NCBI RefSeq assembly: GCF_012034935.1 | Contig: NZ_JAATEN010000020.1 | Span: 1-64,000, forward strand | Reading direction: 5' to 3' | Length of the DNA: 64,000 bases | Origin: Streptomyces zingiberis | GTDB lineage: Bacteria; Actinomycetota; Actinomycetes; Streptomycetales; Streptomycetaceae | Part shown: piece after piece, positions 53,342 through 62,175 of the stretch | Layout: every line of letters begins with the position of its first letter | How positions within the stretch are numbered: position 1 is the stretch's first letter | The notes under the pieces: generated by a model | What the model was told of the DNA's origin: nothing | Database searches by the model: none | What the model saw: the letters and a program-made list of their open reading frames with translations, nothing else | Translations under genes and position numbers: made by a program

Positions 53342-54630
53342 GCTGTCGCCTTCAGCTCCTCCGCGAACCGGACCGCTTCCCTCGCGATCTCCCCGGCGGT
53401 CAGCCGGGGAATGCCACCGTAGTGGCCGTGGAGGTAGCGGCGTTCCAGGTTGTCGTCCTTACGGGCCTTGCGTGCGGCGGTGAGCGGGTACAACTCGCTC
53501 TCTCCGGTGGCGCTCTTGTGCGTGATCCAGACCTGGTCGCGGTCCAGGGGGCGTTCGACCACGGACGGGCCGAGCAAGGTCGCGTCGTGTGTGGTGAAGA
53601 CGAGCTGGGCGTCGTGCGGGTTGGCCTCGCGGTCCTGGAAAAGGCGGATCACCTCGGCCGCCAGCAGCGGGTGGAGGCTGGAGTCGAGTTCATCGACGAG
53701 CATGACGCCGCCCCGGTCCAGAAAGTGCAGCAGCGGGCCGAGGAAGGCGAACCAGGCGTGGGTGCCGAGGGATTCCTGGTCCGCGAAGTCCATGGGCTGC
53801 TCCGAGCCGTCCGGCGCGCGGTGCAGGAGCTGGAGTTCGCCGGTCTCGGGGTCGGTGGTGAGGCCGGTGATGCCCAAGTCGGCGACGGCCAGCATGCGCG
53901 CGATGCGTTCCGGCAGCGTCGTGTCGCTCTTGGCGGCCCCGGTGAGGAGTTCGCGGGTCCAGCGGGTGCGGGCGGAGACGTCCTCCCCCGGGGTCAGCAG
54001 CCAGATGTTGTCGTTGAACCACCGGTGCACGGCCGCCAGCTGGGGCTGGTTGAGGGTGGCTCCGACGGTGAGGAACAGGGCGTTCGGCCGGGTGCTCTCG
54101 GCCAGTTCCTCCTTGCGGCCCTTGAGGCCCGCACCGGGAAATCTGAACTCGCCGCCTTCCTCCGGTGGCCGCCCGGCCTCACGGTCGAACCACACCTGGC
54201 GGCGGCCGGAGGGATAGGCGTGCAGCCACTCCGCCTCGACCCGTTCGTCCGACAACTCGAAACCGTAGGTGTAGCGCACCCGCCTGCCGCGTGGGCCGAG
54301 CAGCAGTTCGACCTCGTAGAGGCTGGTCTCCTCGCGCGCCTCGGGGTCGAGCGCGAAGGGTTCGCGTGGGACCCGCTCCGGGTGCTTCCCCCAGTCGGCG
54401 AAGGACTCCCGTACGGCACGACGCATGGAGCGCAGGGCGCTGAGGGTGTTCGACTTACCCGAGGCATTCGCCCCGAAGATGCCCACCACGGGCAGGACCG
54501 AGACCGGTCTGCCGTCCACCCGCACTCCGGTGTCGCGCTCCGTGCCCTCGTTGAACTCCGTGGCCACCAGCGACAGCTCTTGCTCGGCGCGGATCGAGCG
54601 GTGATTGGCCACCCTGAAGCTGAGCAGCAC
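53338..54630 (-). CDS. AAA-family ATPase, RloA/AbiLi-like
   Basis: A 430-residue ATPase of the ABC/SMC-like AAA15/21 group (COG1106-like). The N-terminus MLLSFRVANHRSIRAEQELS is followed by Walker A GIFGANASGKSNTLSALRSM (about residue 50). The signature and Walker B lie near the C-terminus (MLVDELDSSLHPLLAAEVI) with an H-loop-like VFTTHDATLLG. The start is GTG at 54630 with GGAGG seven bases upstream. It is coupled to the RloB gene and faces mnmA's 3' end. It probably forms a sensor for the RloB effector. There is no mobile element next to it. Confidence 0.87.
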   Translation of the reverse strand: MLLSFRVANHRSIRAEQELSLVATEFNEGTERDTGVRVDGRPVSVLPVVGIFGANASGKSNTLSALRSMRRAVRESFADWGKHPERVPREPFALDPEAREETSLYEVELLLGPRGRRVRYTYGFELSDERVEAEWLHAYPSGRRQVWFDREAGRPPEEGGEFRFPGAGLKGRKEELAESTRPNALFLTVGATLNQPQLAAVHRWFNDNIWLLTPGEDVSARTRWTRELLTGAAKSDTTLPERIARMLAVADLGITGLTTDPETGELQLLHRAPDGSEQPMDFADQESLGTHAWFAFLGPLLHFLDRGGVMLVDELDSSLHPLLAAEVIRLFQDREANPHDAQLVFTTHDATLLGPSVVERPLDRDQVWITHKSATGESELYPLTAARKARKDDNLERRYLHGHYGGIPRLTAGEIAREAVRFAEELKATA

Positions 54631-54835
54631 GGCCGACCTCCCAACGAGGCGATGTCTCGATGCCCGCCCCAGGCTTTTCCATGCGGGTAACCCTCACAAG
54701 ACAGCGTATGACGCCACACCTACCCACGCCAGAGAAACGCTGCACTCGTGCACAGCGGAAGGCACCGTCACAGACCGCCACAGCGTGGCAGGCCGACGAA
54801 CTGTCACCACCGGTGACGCTCGGCCCCAGCAGCTC

Positions 54836-56008
54836 TCAGCTCTCCGCGGTCGCCGGCGCGTGGCGGCGTTCCGTGGTGGCGATCGTCGCCGAGCCGACGA
54901 CGCGGGTGCCGTCGTAGAGGACGACCGCCTGGCCCGGGGCGACGCCGCGGACCGGCTCCGTGAAGGTGACGCGGAGTTCCGGCGCGCCGTCCGCGCCCTC
55001 GGCGGGCTCGGCCCACACCTCGGTCTCGCCGCCGTGCGCGCGGAGCTGCGCCGTGTACACGGCCGGACCGGTGGGCGGGGCGCCGCACCAGCGGGGGCGG
55101 ATCGCCGTCAGCCCGGTGACGTCCAGCGCCTCCTGCGGGCCGACGGTGACGGTGTTGTTCACCGGCGAGATGTCCAGGACGTAGCGCGGCTTGCCGTCCG
55201 GTGCCGGGACGCCCAGCCGCAGCCCCTTGCGCTGGCCGATGGTGTATCCGTAGGCGCCCTGGTGGCCGCCGAGGCGGTTGCCGTCCTCGTCGACGATGTC
55301 GCCCTCGGCGGTGCCGAGCCGCTTGGCGAGGAAGCCCTGGGTGTCGCCGTCGGCGATGAAGCAGATGTCGTGGCTGTCGGGCTTCTTCGCGACCGCCAGG
55401 CCGCGGCGCCCGGCCTCGGCGCGGATCTCGTCCTTCGTGGTCAGGGTGTCGCCGAGCGGGAACATGGCGTGGGCGAGCTGGCGCTCGTCGAGAACGCCGA
55501 GGACGTAGCTCTGGTCCTTGGCCTCGTCGGAGGCGCGGTGCAGCTCACGGCCGCCGTCGGGGCGCTCCACGACCGTGGCGTAGTGGCCGGTGCAGACCGC
55601 GTCGAAGCCGAGGGCGAGCGCCTTGTCCAGCAGCGCCGCGAACTTGATCTTCTCGTTGCAGCGCAGGCAGGGGTTGGGGGTGCGCCCGGCGGCGTACTCC
55701 GCGACGAAGTCCTCCACCACGTCCTCGCGGAAGCGTTCGGCGAGATCCCAGACGTAGAACGGGATGCCGATGACGTCGGCGGCCCGGCGCGCGTCGTGGC
55801 TGTCCTCGATGGTGCAGCAGCCGCGGGCCCCGGTACGGAAGGACTTCGGGTTGGCGGAGAGCGCCAGGTGGACGCCGGTGACGTCATGGCCGGCCTCGGC
55901 GGCACGGGCCGCGGCGACGGCGGAGTCGACCCCGCCGGACATGGCGGCCAGGACCCGCAGCCGGGTGCCCTCGCGAGGGGTGGTGGGTGCGCCGGGGAAA
56001 TCGTTCAT
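54836..56008 (-). CDS. mnmA: tRNA-specific 2-thiouridylase
   Basis: A 390-residue enzyme that makes 2-thiouridine at position 34 of tRNAs for Lys, Glu and Gln. The PP-loop is LAAMSGGVDSAVAA. The two catalytic cysteines are in GRTPNPCLRCNEKIKF and SHDICFIADGDTQGF. Other marks are GFDAVCTGHYA, KDQSYVLGVL and GYTIGQRKGLRLG. The ATG at 56008 gives a short non-conserved N-terminus (MNDFPGAPTTPREG) of normal size. A cysteine desulfurase that could supply its sulfur is encoded 3.3 kb away. Confidence 0.96.
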   Translation of the reverse strand: MNDFPGAPTTPREGTRLRVLAAMSGGVDSAVAAARAAEAGHDVTGVHLALSANPKSFRTGARGCCTIEDSHDARRAADVIGIPFYVWDLAERFREDVVEDFVAEYAAGRTPNPCLRCNEKIKFAALLDKALALGFDAVCTGHYATVVERPDGGRELHRASDEAKDQSYVLGVLDERQLAHAMFPLGDTLTTKDEIRAEAGRRGLAVAKKPDSHDICFIADGDTQGFLAKRLGTAEGDIVDEDGNRLGGHQGAYGYTIGQRKGLRLGVPAPDGKPRYVLDISPVNNTVTVGPQEALDVTGLTAIRPRWCGAPPTGPAVYTAQLRAHGGETEVWAEPAEGADGAPELRVTFTEPVRGVAPGQAVVLYDGTRVVGSATIATTERRHAPATAES

Positions 56009-56363
56009 AACCCCACCAGCGTACGGGCCCGCGGCGGCCGGGCCCAACGCGTGCCCGCTGCCCGGCCGGGCGTCCCGCCGGGCAGGGAAGCCGTCCACCG
56101 GGGCAGACCACGCCGGAAACGGGCCCGGGAACAGGTCCGCGCGGAACCGCGGACGCCGACCGTGCGTTGATCCCTGAACGAACAGGGGATCGAAGAAGCG
56201 CACACCAGGGCGGGCGCGCGGCACCGGACCGCAGGGCCATCGGCGCCGCCGGTGCCCGTCCGCGGGCCGATCGGGGGCGGGGGCACCGGCAGGGCGCCGG
56301 ACCCGCACCGGACCGACCCCGGACCGGCCCCGGACCGACCCCAGACCGACCCGGAGGACGCGG
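56009..56363. other. Divergent intergenic region of mnmA and the amidase
   Basis: Only the 11-bp repeats (56310-56352) stand out. I could not assign promoter hexamers for either gene. Confidence 0.45.
56310..56352 (+). repeat. 11-bp tandem repeat next to the amidase ribosome binding site
   Basis: GGACCGACCCC, GGACCGGCCCC, GGACCGACCCC and AGACCGACCC lie end to end and run directly into the GGAGG of the following gene. Confidence 0.88.
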
Positions 56364-57110
56364 ATGGAAGCACAGCAGTCACGCCGGGCCGAGGAGCCGC
56401 CGCCGCGGCGGCGCGCGGACCGGCGGGCCGCGGAACAGCCGCGCCGGGGCGTCACCCGGCGCGCCCTGCTCCTCACCGGCGGAGCGGTGGGGCTCGGCGC
56501 GGCCGGCTACCTGGCCGCCGAACGGCCCCGCTGGATGTACCGCGTCCCCGGCATCGACCGCCCCCGCAAGGAGGGCGAGGTGGACCACCGTGGAGCCGAG
56601 TGGATCGCGGCCTCGGGCGCCAACTGGCGGCGCGCCGACCGCCCGTACGACTTCCGGATCGACCGGGTGGTGATCCACGTCATCCAGGGGGACTACGCGG
56701 TGGCGGTGAAGGTCTTCCAGGACCCCGGCCACCGGGCCTCCACGCACTACGTGGTCCGCACCTCCGACGGGCACGTGGCGCAGATGGTGCGCGAGCTGGA
56801 CGTGGCCTACCACGCGGGCAACCGCTCCTACAACGAGCGGAGCGTCGGCATCGAGCACGAGGGGTTCGTGGACCGGGCCGACACCATCACCGACGCCACC
56901 TACCGCGCGTCGGCCGCGCTGACCGCCGGGATATGCGACCGCTACGACCTGCCCCGGGACCGCGAACACATCGTCGGCCACGTCGAGATACCGGGCACCG
57001 ACCACACCGACCCCGGGCCGCACTGGGACTGGGACCGCTACCTGCGGATGGTCCGCGACGTGCCCGTCACCAGCCGTAAGCCCGAGGACGGGGACGAGGC
57101 GGAGGGCTGA
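56364..57110 (+). CDS. Exported N-acetylmuramoyl-L-alanine amidase
   Basis: A 248-residue peptidoglycan amidase of the amidase_2/PGRP family. The N-terminus has a Tat-like signal: a basic region with RRGVTRRALLLTGGAVGLGA (about residues 27-46). The catalytic domain (about 75-235) has the zinc ligands in VVIHVIQGDYA, DVAYHAGNRSYN and GTDHTDPGPHWDWD. The substrate-loop motif RSVGIEHEG is also present. GGAGG precedes the ATG. It diverges from mnmA. It probably acts in cell-wall remodelling. Confidence 0.92.
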   Translation: MEAQQSRRAEEPPPRRRADRRAAEQPRRGVTRRALLLTGGAVGLGAAGYLAAERPRWMYRVPGIDRPRKEGEVDHRGAEWIAASGANWRRADRPYDFRIDRVVIHVIQGDYAVAVKVFQDPGHRASTHYVVRTSDGHVAQMVRELDVAYHAGNRSYNERSVGIEHEGFVDRADTITDATYRASAALTAGICDRYDLPRDREHIVGHVEIPGTDHTDPGPHWDWDRYLRMVRDVPVTSRKPEDGDEAEG

Positions 57111-57516
57111 GCCCGGCGGGGACGGGCCCCGGGCCGGGACGGGTACCACGCCACACCGGCACCGGCCCGCGGGACGGGCCGGGCGCACCGCCGCCGGCCC
57201 GCGGACGGACCCGAGGCGCCGCAGAGGAGGAGCCGGAGAGCGGAGCCTGACCCGACCGGGCCCGTCGGCCCGCGTCCCCCGGCGGCCCGACGGGCACCAC
57301 GTGACACCGGCGCCGGCAGGCGGGACCGTCAGGCACACCGGCGCCGGCAGACGGGCGGACCCGAAGCACCGCACCCACGCCCGAGCCCACTCCCCCGCCC
57401 GGCCCGATCCCGAGCGCCAACCCTCGCCCGCTCCCCAGCCCGCCAAGCGGTGGCACCCCGCCGCGCCACGCGCGCCCCGCACCCCCGCCCCGCCCGGAAT
57501 CCGCCACCATGCCCGG
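57111..57516 (+). other. Intergenic DNA upstream of the photolyase
   Basis: This contains two 21-base direct repeats (57304-57324 and 57335-57355), each holding the palindrome CCGGCGCCGG, 31 bases apart. They are candidate regulator sites for the photolyase gene. Nothing else is supported. Confidence 0.45.
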
Positions 57517-59181
57517 ATGAGCACCTCGCAGCGGAGCGCCCCCCGCTTCCACTGGCTGTTCGGCGACCAGCTCGGCCCACACTTCCTCCCGGGCCCGGCC
57601 CCGGCCCCGGGCTCAGGCACAGGCACGGACCCAGGCACGGACCCAGGCACCGGCACCGGCACCGGCACCGGCACCGGCACCGGCACCGAGATCGTCATGA
57701 TCGAGTCCCGCTCGGTGTTCCGCCGCCGCCGCTTCCACCGGGCCAAGGCGCATCTCGTCCTGAGCGCCATGCGGCACCGCGCCGCCGAACTCGGCGACCG
57801 TGTCCGCTATGTCCGGGCCGAGACCTACCGTGAGGGCCTGGCCCGGGCCGTGGGCGACGCGCCGGTCACGGTCCACCACCCGACCTCGCACGCCGCACTG
57901 CGGTTCGTCCGCTCCCTGGAGCAGGTCACCGTCCTGCCCGCGCGCGGCTTCCTCGTCCCCGCCGAGGACTTCGCCGCCTGGGCGGGCGAACGGGACGGCG
58001 ACGGCAGCAGCGCCCGCACCGGCGCCCCGACCACGGAGCGCGCCGGCGCGGACGGAGACAGGGGGCGCGCCGGCGGCCGGCTCCGCATGGAGGACTTCTA
58101 CCGCGCCGTCCGCCGCCGTCACCGGCTGCTGATGGACGGCGACGAGCCCGCCGGGGGCCGCTGGAACCTCGACCGGGAGAACCGCGAGCCCCCGCCCCGC
58201 GGGGAGGCCCTCCCCGTCCCTCCGCCGTACCGGCCCCGGGAGGACGCGATCGACGAGGAGGTCCGCCGCGACCTCGACCGCTGGGAGGCCGAGGGCGCCG
58301 TCTCCTTCACCGGCCGCGACGGCCCCCGCCTCTTCCCGGCCACCCGCGCCGAGGCGCGGCGCGCCCTGCGGCGCTTCACGGGTGAGCGGCTGGGGAGCTT
58401 CGGCCCCTGGGAGGACGCGGTGCTCGCCGGCGACTGGGCCATGAGCCACAGCCTGCTCTCCCCCGCGCTCAACCTGGGGCTGCTGGACCCGGCCGAGTGC
58501 GTGGCGGCGGCCGAGGACGCCTACCGGACGGGGAGCGCCCCGCTGAACTCGGCCGAGGGATTCGTCCGCCAGATCGCCGGCTGGCGGGAGTACATGTGGC
58601 ACCTCTACTGGTGGTTCGGGGACGGCTACCGGCGGGCGAACGCGCTCGGCCACCGCGAGCCGCTGCCCCGCTGGTTCGACGAGCTCGACGCCGGTGCCGT
58701 CACCGCCCGCTGCCTGTCCACCGCCCTCGCCGGCGTCCGTGACCGCGGCTGGACGCACCACATCCCGCGGCTGATGATCCTCGGCAACTGGGCGCTGCTC
58801 CACGGCTGGCACCCGCGCGCCGTCACCGACTGGTTCCACCGGAGCTTCGCCGACGGCTACGACTGGGTGATGCTGCCGAACGTCGTCGGCATGTCCCAGT
58901 ACGCCGACGGGGGCCGCCTCACCACCAAGCCGTACCTCTGCGGCGGCGCGTACATCAACCGGATGAGCGACCTCTGCGGCGGCTGCGCCTACCGGCCCGA
59001 CCGGCGGACGGGCGAGCGCGCCTGCCCCTTCACGGCCGGGTACTGGGCGTTCCTCGACCGCCACCGCGAACGGCTGGCGCACCATCCCCGCATGGCCCGG
59101 TCGGTGAACGGCCTGGACCGCCTCCGCGACCTGCCGGAACTGCGGCGCAAGGAGGAGGCACGGGGCGACGGGCCGCCCTGA
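57517..59181 (+). CDS. Fe-S cluster photolyase (cryptochrome/DPRP, (6-4) photolyase type)
   Basis: A 554-residue flavoprotein of the prokaryotic (6-4) photolyase/FeS-BCP group. N-terminal domain: FHWLFGDQLGPHF, FHRAKAHLVLSAMRHRAAEL and VHHPTSHAALRFV. The catalytic FAD half has FVRQIAGWREYMWHLYWWFG and HHIPRLMILGNWALLHG, and ends with DWVMLPNVVGMSQYADGG. The four Fe-S cysteines typical of the group appear in TARCLSTAL, LCGGC and RACPFT. An insert of Gly-Thr dipeptides (GTGTGTGTGTGTGTE) lies at about residues 45-58 and is coded by a hexanucleotide repeat. The start ATG at 57517 has a poor ribosome binding site; the N-terminus matches the family well. Confidence 0.92.
   Translation: MSTSQRSAPRFHWLFGDQLGPHFLPGPAPAPGSGTGTDPGTDPGTGTGTGTGTGTGTEIVMIESRSVFRRRRFHRAKAHLVLSAMRHRAAELGDRVRYVRAETYREGLARAVGDAPVTVHHPTSHAALRFVRSLEQVTVLPARGFLVPAEDFAAWAGERDGDGSSARTGAPTTERAGADGDRGRAGGRLRMEDFYRAVRRRHRLLMDGDEPAGGRWNLDRENREPPPRGEALPVPPPYRPREDAIDEEVRRDLDRWEAEGAVSFTGRDGPRLFPATRAEARRALRRFTGERLGSFGPWEDAVLAGDWAMSHSLLSPALNLGLLDPAECVAAAEDAYRTGSAPLNSAEGFVRQIAGWREYMWHLYWWFGDGYRRANALGHREPLPRWFDELDAGAVTARCLSTALAGVRDRGWTHHIPRLMILGNWALLHGWHPRAVTDWFHRSFADGYDWVMLPNVVGMSQYADGGRLTTKPYLCGGAYINRMSDLCGGCAYRPDRRTGERACPFTAGYWAFLDRHRERLAHHPRMARSVNGLDRLRDLPELRRKEEARGDGPP
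57646..57687 (+). repeat. GGCACC hexanucleotide repeat within the photolyase gene
   Basis: Seven perfect tandem GGCACC units, preceded by degenerate units (57615-57645). They encode Gly-Thr repeats in frame, so length changes by units keep the frame. Confidence 0.95.
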
Positions 59182-59349
59182 ACCGTCCCGCCGCGGCTCT
59201 CCGCCGGGCGGAAGCCTCCCCGCACCCGTCCCCCGGCGCCTCCCCCGTCCCCCGTACGCACAGCCACGCGCGGGATGGCTGCCGCGGCCCCGGCGGCGTA
59301 CCCGGCGGGGACGGCCGCCAGGTTCGGCTCCCCCTCGGCTCGCCTCAGC

Positions 59350-60519
59350 TCAGCTCAGCCCCGCCCGCCGGGCGCGTTCCACCGCCGGCCCGATCGCTGT
59401 GGCGAGCGCGGTCACCTCGGCCTCGGTGGAGGTGTGGCCCAGGGAGAAGCGGAGCGTGCCGCGGGCCTGCTCCGGGCTCGCGCCGGTGGCCAGCACCACA
59501 TGGCTGGGCTGGGCGACGCCGGCGGTGCAGGCGGAGCCCGTGGAGCACTCGATGCCCTGGGCGTCGAGGAGCAGCAGCAGGGAGTCGCCCTCGCAGCCGG
59601 GGAACGAGAAGTGGGCGTTGGCCGGGAGGCGCCCGGCCGGATCGGGGTCGCCGCCGAGGATCGCGTCCGGAACCGCCTCGCGGACGGCGGCCACCAGCGC
59701 GTCCCGCAGGGCGCCGGTCTCGCGGGCGAAACGCTCCCGGTGCCCGGCGGCGTGCCGGCCGGCCACGGCGAAGGCGGCCACCGCCGGCACGTCGAGGGTG
59801 CCGGAGCGCACCTGGCGCTCCTGGCCACCGCCGTGGAGCAGCGGCACGGGCGCCTGGTCCCGGCCGAGCAGCAGGGCGCCGATCCCGTACGGGCCGCCGA
59901 TCTTGTGCCCGGAGACGGTGAGCGCGCTCAGCCCGGAGGCGGCGAAGTCCACCTCCAGCTGGCCGAACGCCTGGACGGCGTCGGCGTGTACCGGCACCCC
60001 GAACTCGGCCGCCACCGCCGTCAGTTCACGGACCGGCATGACGGTGCCGATCTCGTTGTTGGCCCACATGACCGTGGCCAGTGCGACGTCGTCCGGGTCC
60101 CGCTCCAGCGCCGCGCGCAGCGCCTCGGGGGCCACCCGGCCCACCGCGTCCACCGGCAGGTACTCGACGCGCGCGCCCTCGTGTTCCGCCAGCCACTCCA
60201 CCGCGTCCAGCACGGCGTGGTGCTCGACGGGGCTGGCGAGGACCCGCGTGCGGCGCGGGTCGGCGTCCCGCCGGGCCCAGTAGAGGCCCTTCACCGCGAG
60301 GTTGTCCGACTCCGTGCCGCCCGAGGTGAAGACCACCTCGCTGGGCCGTGCCCCGAGGGCTTCCGCGAGCGACTCCCGGGCCTCCTCGACGGTGCGCCGG
60401 GCCCGCCGCCCGGCCGCGTGCAGGGAGGAGGCGTTGCCGGTGACGGCGGCGTGGGCGGTCATCGCCGCCACCGCCTCCGGAAGCATGGGCGTGGTGGCGG
60501 CGTGGTCGAAGTAGGCCAT
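59350..60519 (-). CDS. Cysteine desulfurase (NifS/IscS family)
   Basis: A 389-residue class V PLP enzyme that takes sulfur from cysteine. The start is MAYFDHAATTPMLPEAVAAM. The PLP lysine is in LTVSGHKIGGPYGIG. HADAVQAFGQ, VMWANNEIGTVMPV and GGGQERQVRSGT are typical. The persulfide cysteine is in ECSTGSACTAGVAQPSHV. In S. coelicolor a nifS-like gene also lies near mnmA, so it probably supplies sulfur to MnmA for tRNA thiolation. It converges with the photolyase gene. Confidence 0.95.
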   Translation of the reverse strand: MAYFDHAATTPMLPEAVAAMTAHAAVTGNASSLHAAGRRARRTVEEARESLAEALGARPSEVVFTSGGTESDNLAVKGLYWARRDADPRRTRVLASPVEHHAVLDAVEWLAEHEGARVEYLPVDAVGRVAPEALRAALERDPDDVALATVMWANNEIGTVMPVRELTAVAAEFGVPVHADAVQAFGQLEVDFAASGLSALTVSGHKIGGPYGIGALLLGRDQAPVPLLHGGGQERQVRSGTLDVPAVAAFAVAGRHAAGHRERFARETGALRDALVAAVREAVPDAILGGDPDPAGRLPANAHFSFPGCEGDSLLLLLDAQGIECSTGSACTAGVAQPSHVVLATGASPEQARGTLRFSLGHTSTEAEVTALATAIGPAVERARRAGLS

Positions 60520-60641
60520 GGTGGCACGATTCTACGAGGGGGGCGCACGCGGAAGGGCGCCCCGGTCCCCGCACCCCGGCCCGCCCGGGACCGCGCGCCC
60601 GCGCCCGGCCGCGCCCCCCGCGCCGGGGGACGGCGGACGGG

Positions 60642-61502
60642 TCAGCCGAGCCGGGCCCGCGCGAGCTGCCGGGACTGGGCGACGAGCCGGTCCCGGCTGT
60701 CCCAGATCTCGGCGTCCTCCTCCAGCAGGCCACCCGCCAGGTTCCGGGTCGTGACGGCCACCCGCAGCGGGCCGGGCGCCGGGCGGCAGCGGACGTGCGC
60801 GGTCAGCTCCACGGTGGGCACCCAGCCGCTCAGGCCGATCTCGAAAGCGGTCGGCGGCAGCGCGTCCACCGCCAGCAGCAGGGCGAGCGGGTCGGCCTCG
60901 CGGCCGTCGGCGAGGGCGAACCAGCCCCGCATCTCACCGTTGCCGGACGGCGTCCCGAGCGCCCAGCCGGCCGTCGCCGGGTCGAGGCGGACGTCGAGCC
61001 GGCCGGCGATCTCGGTGGACCCGAGCAGCGCGGCCACCCCGCCACCCGCGCCCCCGCCGCCGGCGTTCCGGCTGCCGGGGCACTCCTCGTACGGCGGCAG
61101 GGGCGGCGGCTTCGCGGTGGTGCGGACGTCGTCCGGCAGCGCGTCGAGGTCCCCGTACCCGGCGAGCACGCGGAGCCGCTCCACCTCGCGGCCGTCCTCG
61201 TCCAGCTGCGTCAGGGACGCCTGACCGGTGGAGAGAGTACGGCCGGCGCGCACCACCTCGCTGCGTATCCGGGCGGGGCCGGGGCGCGAGGCGGTGAGGT
61301 AGTGGGCGGTGACGGTGACGGGGTCGGGGTGCGGCAGCACACCGGCCAGGGCACGGCCCACCAGGGCGAGGAGATAGCCGCCGTTGACGGCGCCGAGGAT
61401 CGTCCAGCCCGGCGAGAGCTCCGCCTCGTGCAGTCCGGGGCCGAGCGGGGTCACCGCGGTGTCCCGGTCGAACTCACTGTTCCCGATGGTTCCCTGTGCC
61501 AT
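60642..61502 (-). CDS. Acyl-CoA thioesterase-like (hotdog) protein
   Basis: A 286-residue protein of the TesB-like/4HBT_3 family with two hotdog halves. Typical sequences: FDRDTAVTPLGPGLHEAELS, GWTILGAVNGGYLLALVGRA, VTVTAHYLTASRPGPARIRS, a Gly/Pro-rich linker (about residues 150-165), then GWFALADGREADPLALLLAV and the final WDSRDRLVAQSRQLARARLG. It probably hydrolyses acyl-CoAs, but the chain length is unknown. The start ATG at 61502 gives the family N-terminus MAQGTIGNSEFDRDTAVTPL. Confidence 0.85.
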   Translation of the reverse strand: MAQGTIGNSEFDRDTAVTPLGPGLHEAELSPGWTILGAVNGGYLLALVGRALAGVLPHPDPVTVTAHYLTASRPGPARIRSEVVRAGRTLSTGQASLTQLDEDGREVERLRVLAGYGDLDALPDDVRTTAKPPPLPPYEECPGSRNAGGGGAGGGVAALLGSTEIAGRLDVRLDPATAGWALGTPSGNGEMRGWFALADGREADPLALLLAVDALPPTAFEIGLSGWVPTVELTAHVRCRPAPGPLRVAVTTRNLAGGLLEEDAEIWDSRDRLVAQSRQLARARLG

Positions 61503-61521
61503 GGTCCACCACGCTACCGCA

Positions 61522-61532
61522 CAAGTTACTTG
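61522..61532. promoter_or_regulatory. Palindrome CAAGTTACTTG upstream of the thioesterase gene
   Basis: An 11-base perfect palindrome lies 20 bases upstream of the start codon. Its A/T content is unusual for the region, and it could be an operator at the promoter. No regulator gene is adjacent. Confidence 0.4.
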
Positions 61533-61605
61533 CCGGTACACCACGGGGCCGCCCACCCCTCCGGGCCTCCCGGAGCGCACCACGGGGAACGGCCGCGCCG
61601 GACGC

Positions 61606-62175
61606 CTACGTCAGCTCCATCCCGTTCCTCGCGCACCATGCGCCGAAGTCGCTGCCCCGGCACGGCAGCCTGGCACCCTCCGCCACGAGGGACTCGATGA
61701 AATTCTCGGCGGCGGCCACGACGATGACCCCCTCCCGGACGAGACGGGCCAGGAGCCAGAGCGTCCCGTGCGCCTCAAGCCCATACGTCTTGGCGACGCG
61801 GTTCGCCGCCCTGTCATCGGTGACCGCTATGCCGTTCCGCAACTCCGCGCAGGCGAAAACGCTCGCCTCACCGCGGTGCCTTCCCTCACCGGCCCCCACT
61901 CTGCGCTGCCAACCGGCATATGCCTGAAGGGATTCGAGAGTGTCGAGCGGGTCGATGAGGAGCCAATCGGCGTCCAGCGCCCGCCGCAGCGCGGGGTGCG
62001 CCGGCAACCCGGCGCGCAACTCCTCCTGGACCGTGGCCGTGGTCCAGCATTCAATATCTTTGAGGTAATGGCCGAGCAGATCGATCCTGTCGGCCCGTGC
62101 GGCGTGATTCAGTAAGGTCGCATCCAGTACGAGGCCTCGCTGTCGACTCCCGGACACGTCAGTGGTCCACCTCAT
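61606..62175 (-). CDS. PIN-domain nuclease-like toxin (DUF3368-type)
   Basis: A 189-residue PIN-like protein. The four acidic positions of the fold are visible: LVLDATLLNHAARADR (Asp), ATVQEELRAG (Glu), HRGEASVFACAEL (Glu) and GIAVTDDRAANRVAKTYGL (Asp). The C-terminal GTLWLLARLVREGVI is typical of the DUF3368 group. It overlaps the 3' end of the Xre/ImmA-IrrE gene by 17 bases, so the two are coupled. The likely role is as the toxic RNase of a toxin-antitoxin or defence pair. The GTG at 62157 is an alternative start. DNA here is less G/C-rich than that of its neighbours, consistent with transfer. Confidence 0.82.
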   Translation of the reverse strand: MRWTTDVSGSRQRGLVLDATLLNHAARADRIDLLGHYLKDIECWTTATVQEELRAGLPAHPALRRALDADWLLIDPLDTLESLQAYAGWQRRVGAGEGRHRGEASVFACAELRNGIAVTDDRAANRVAKTYGLEAHGTLWLLARLVREGVIVVAAAENFIESLVAEGARLPCRGSDFGAWCARNGMELT

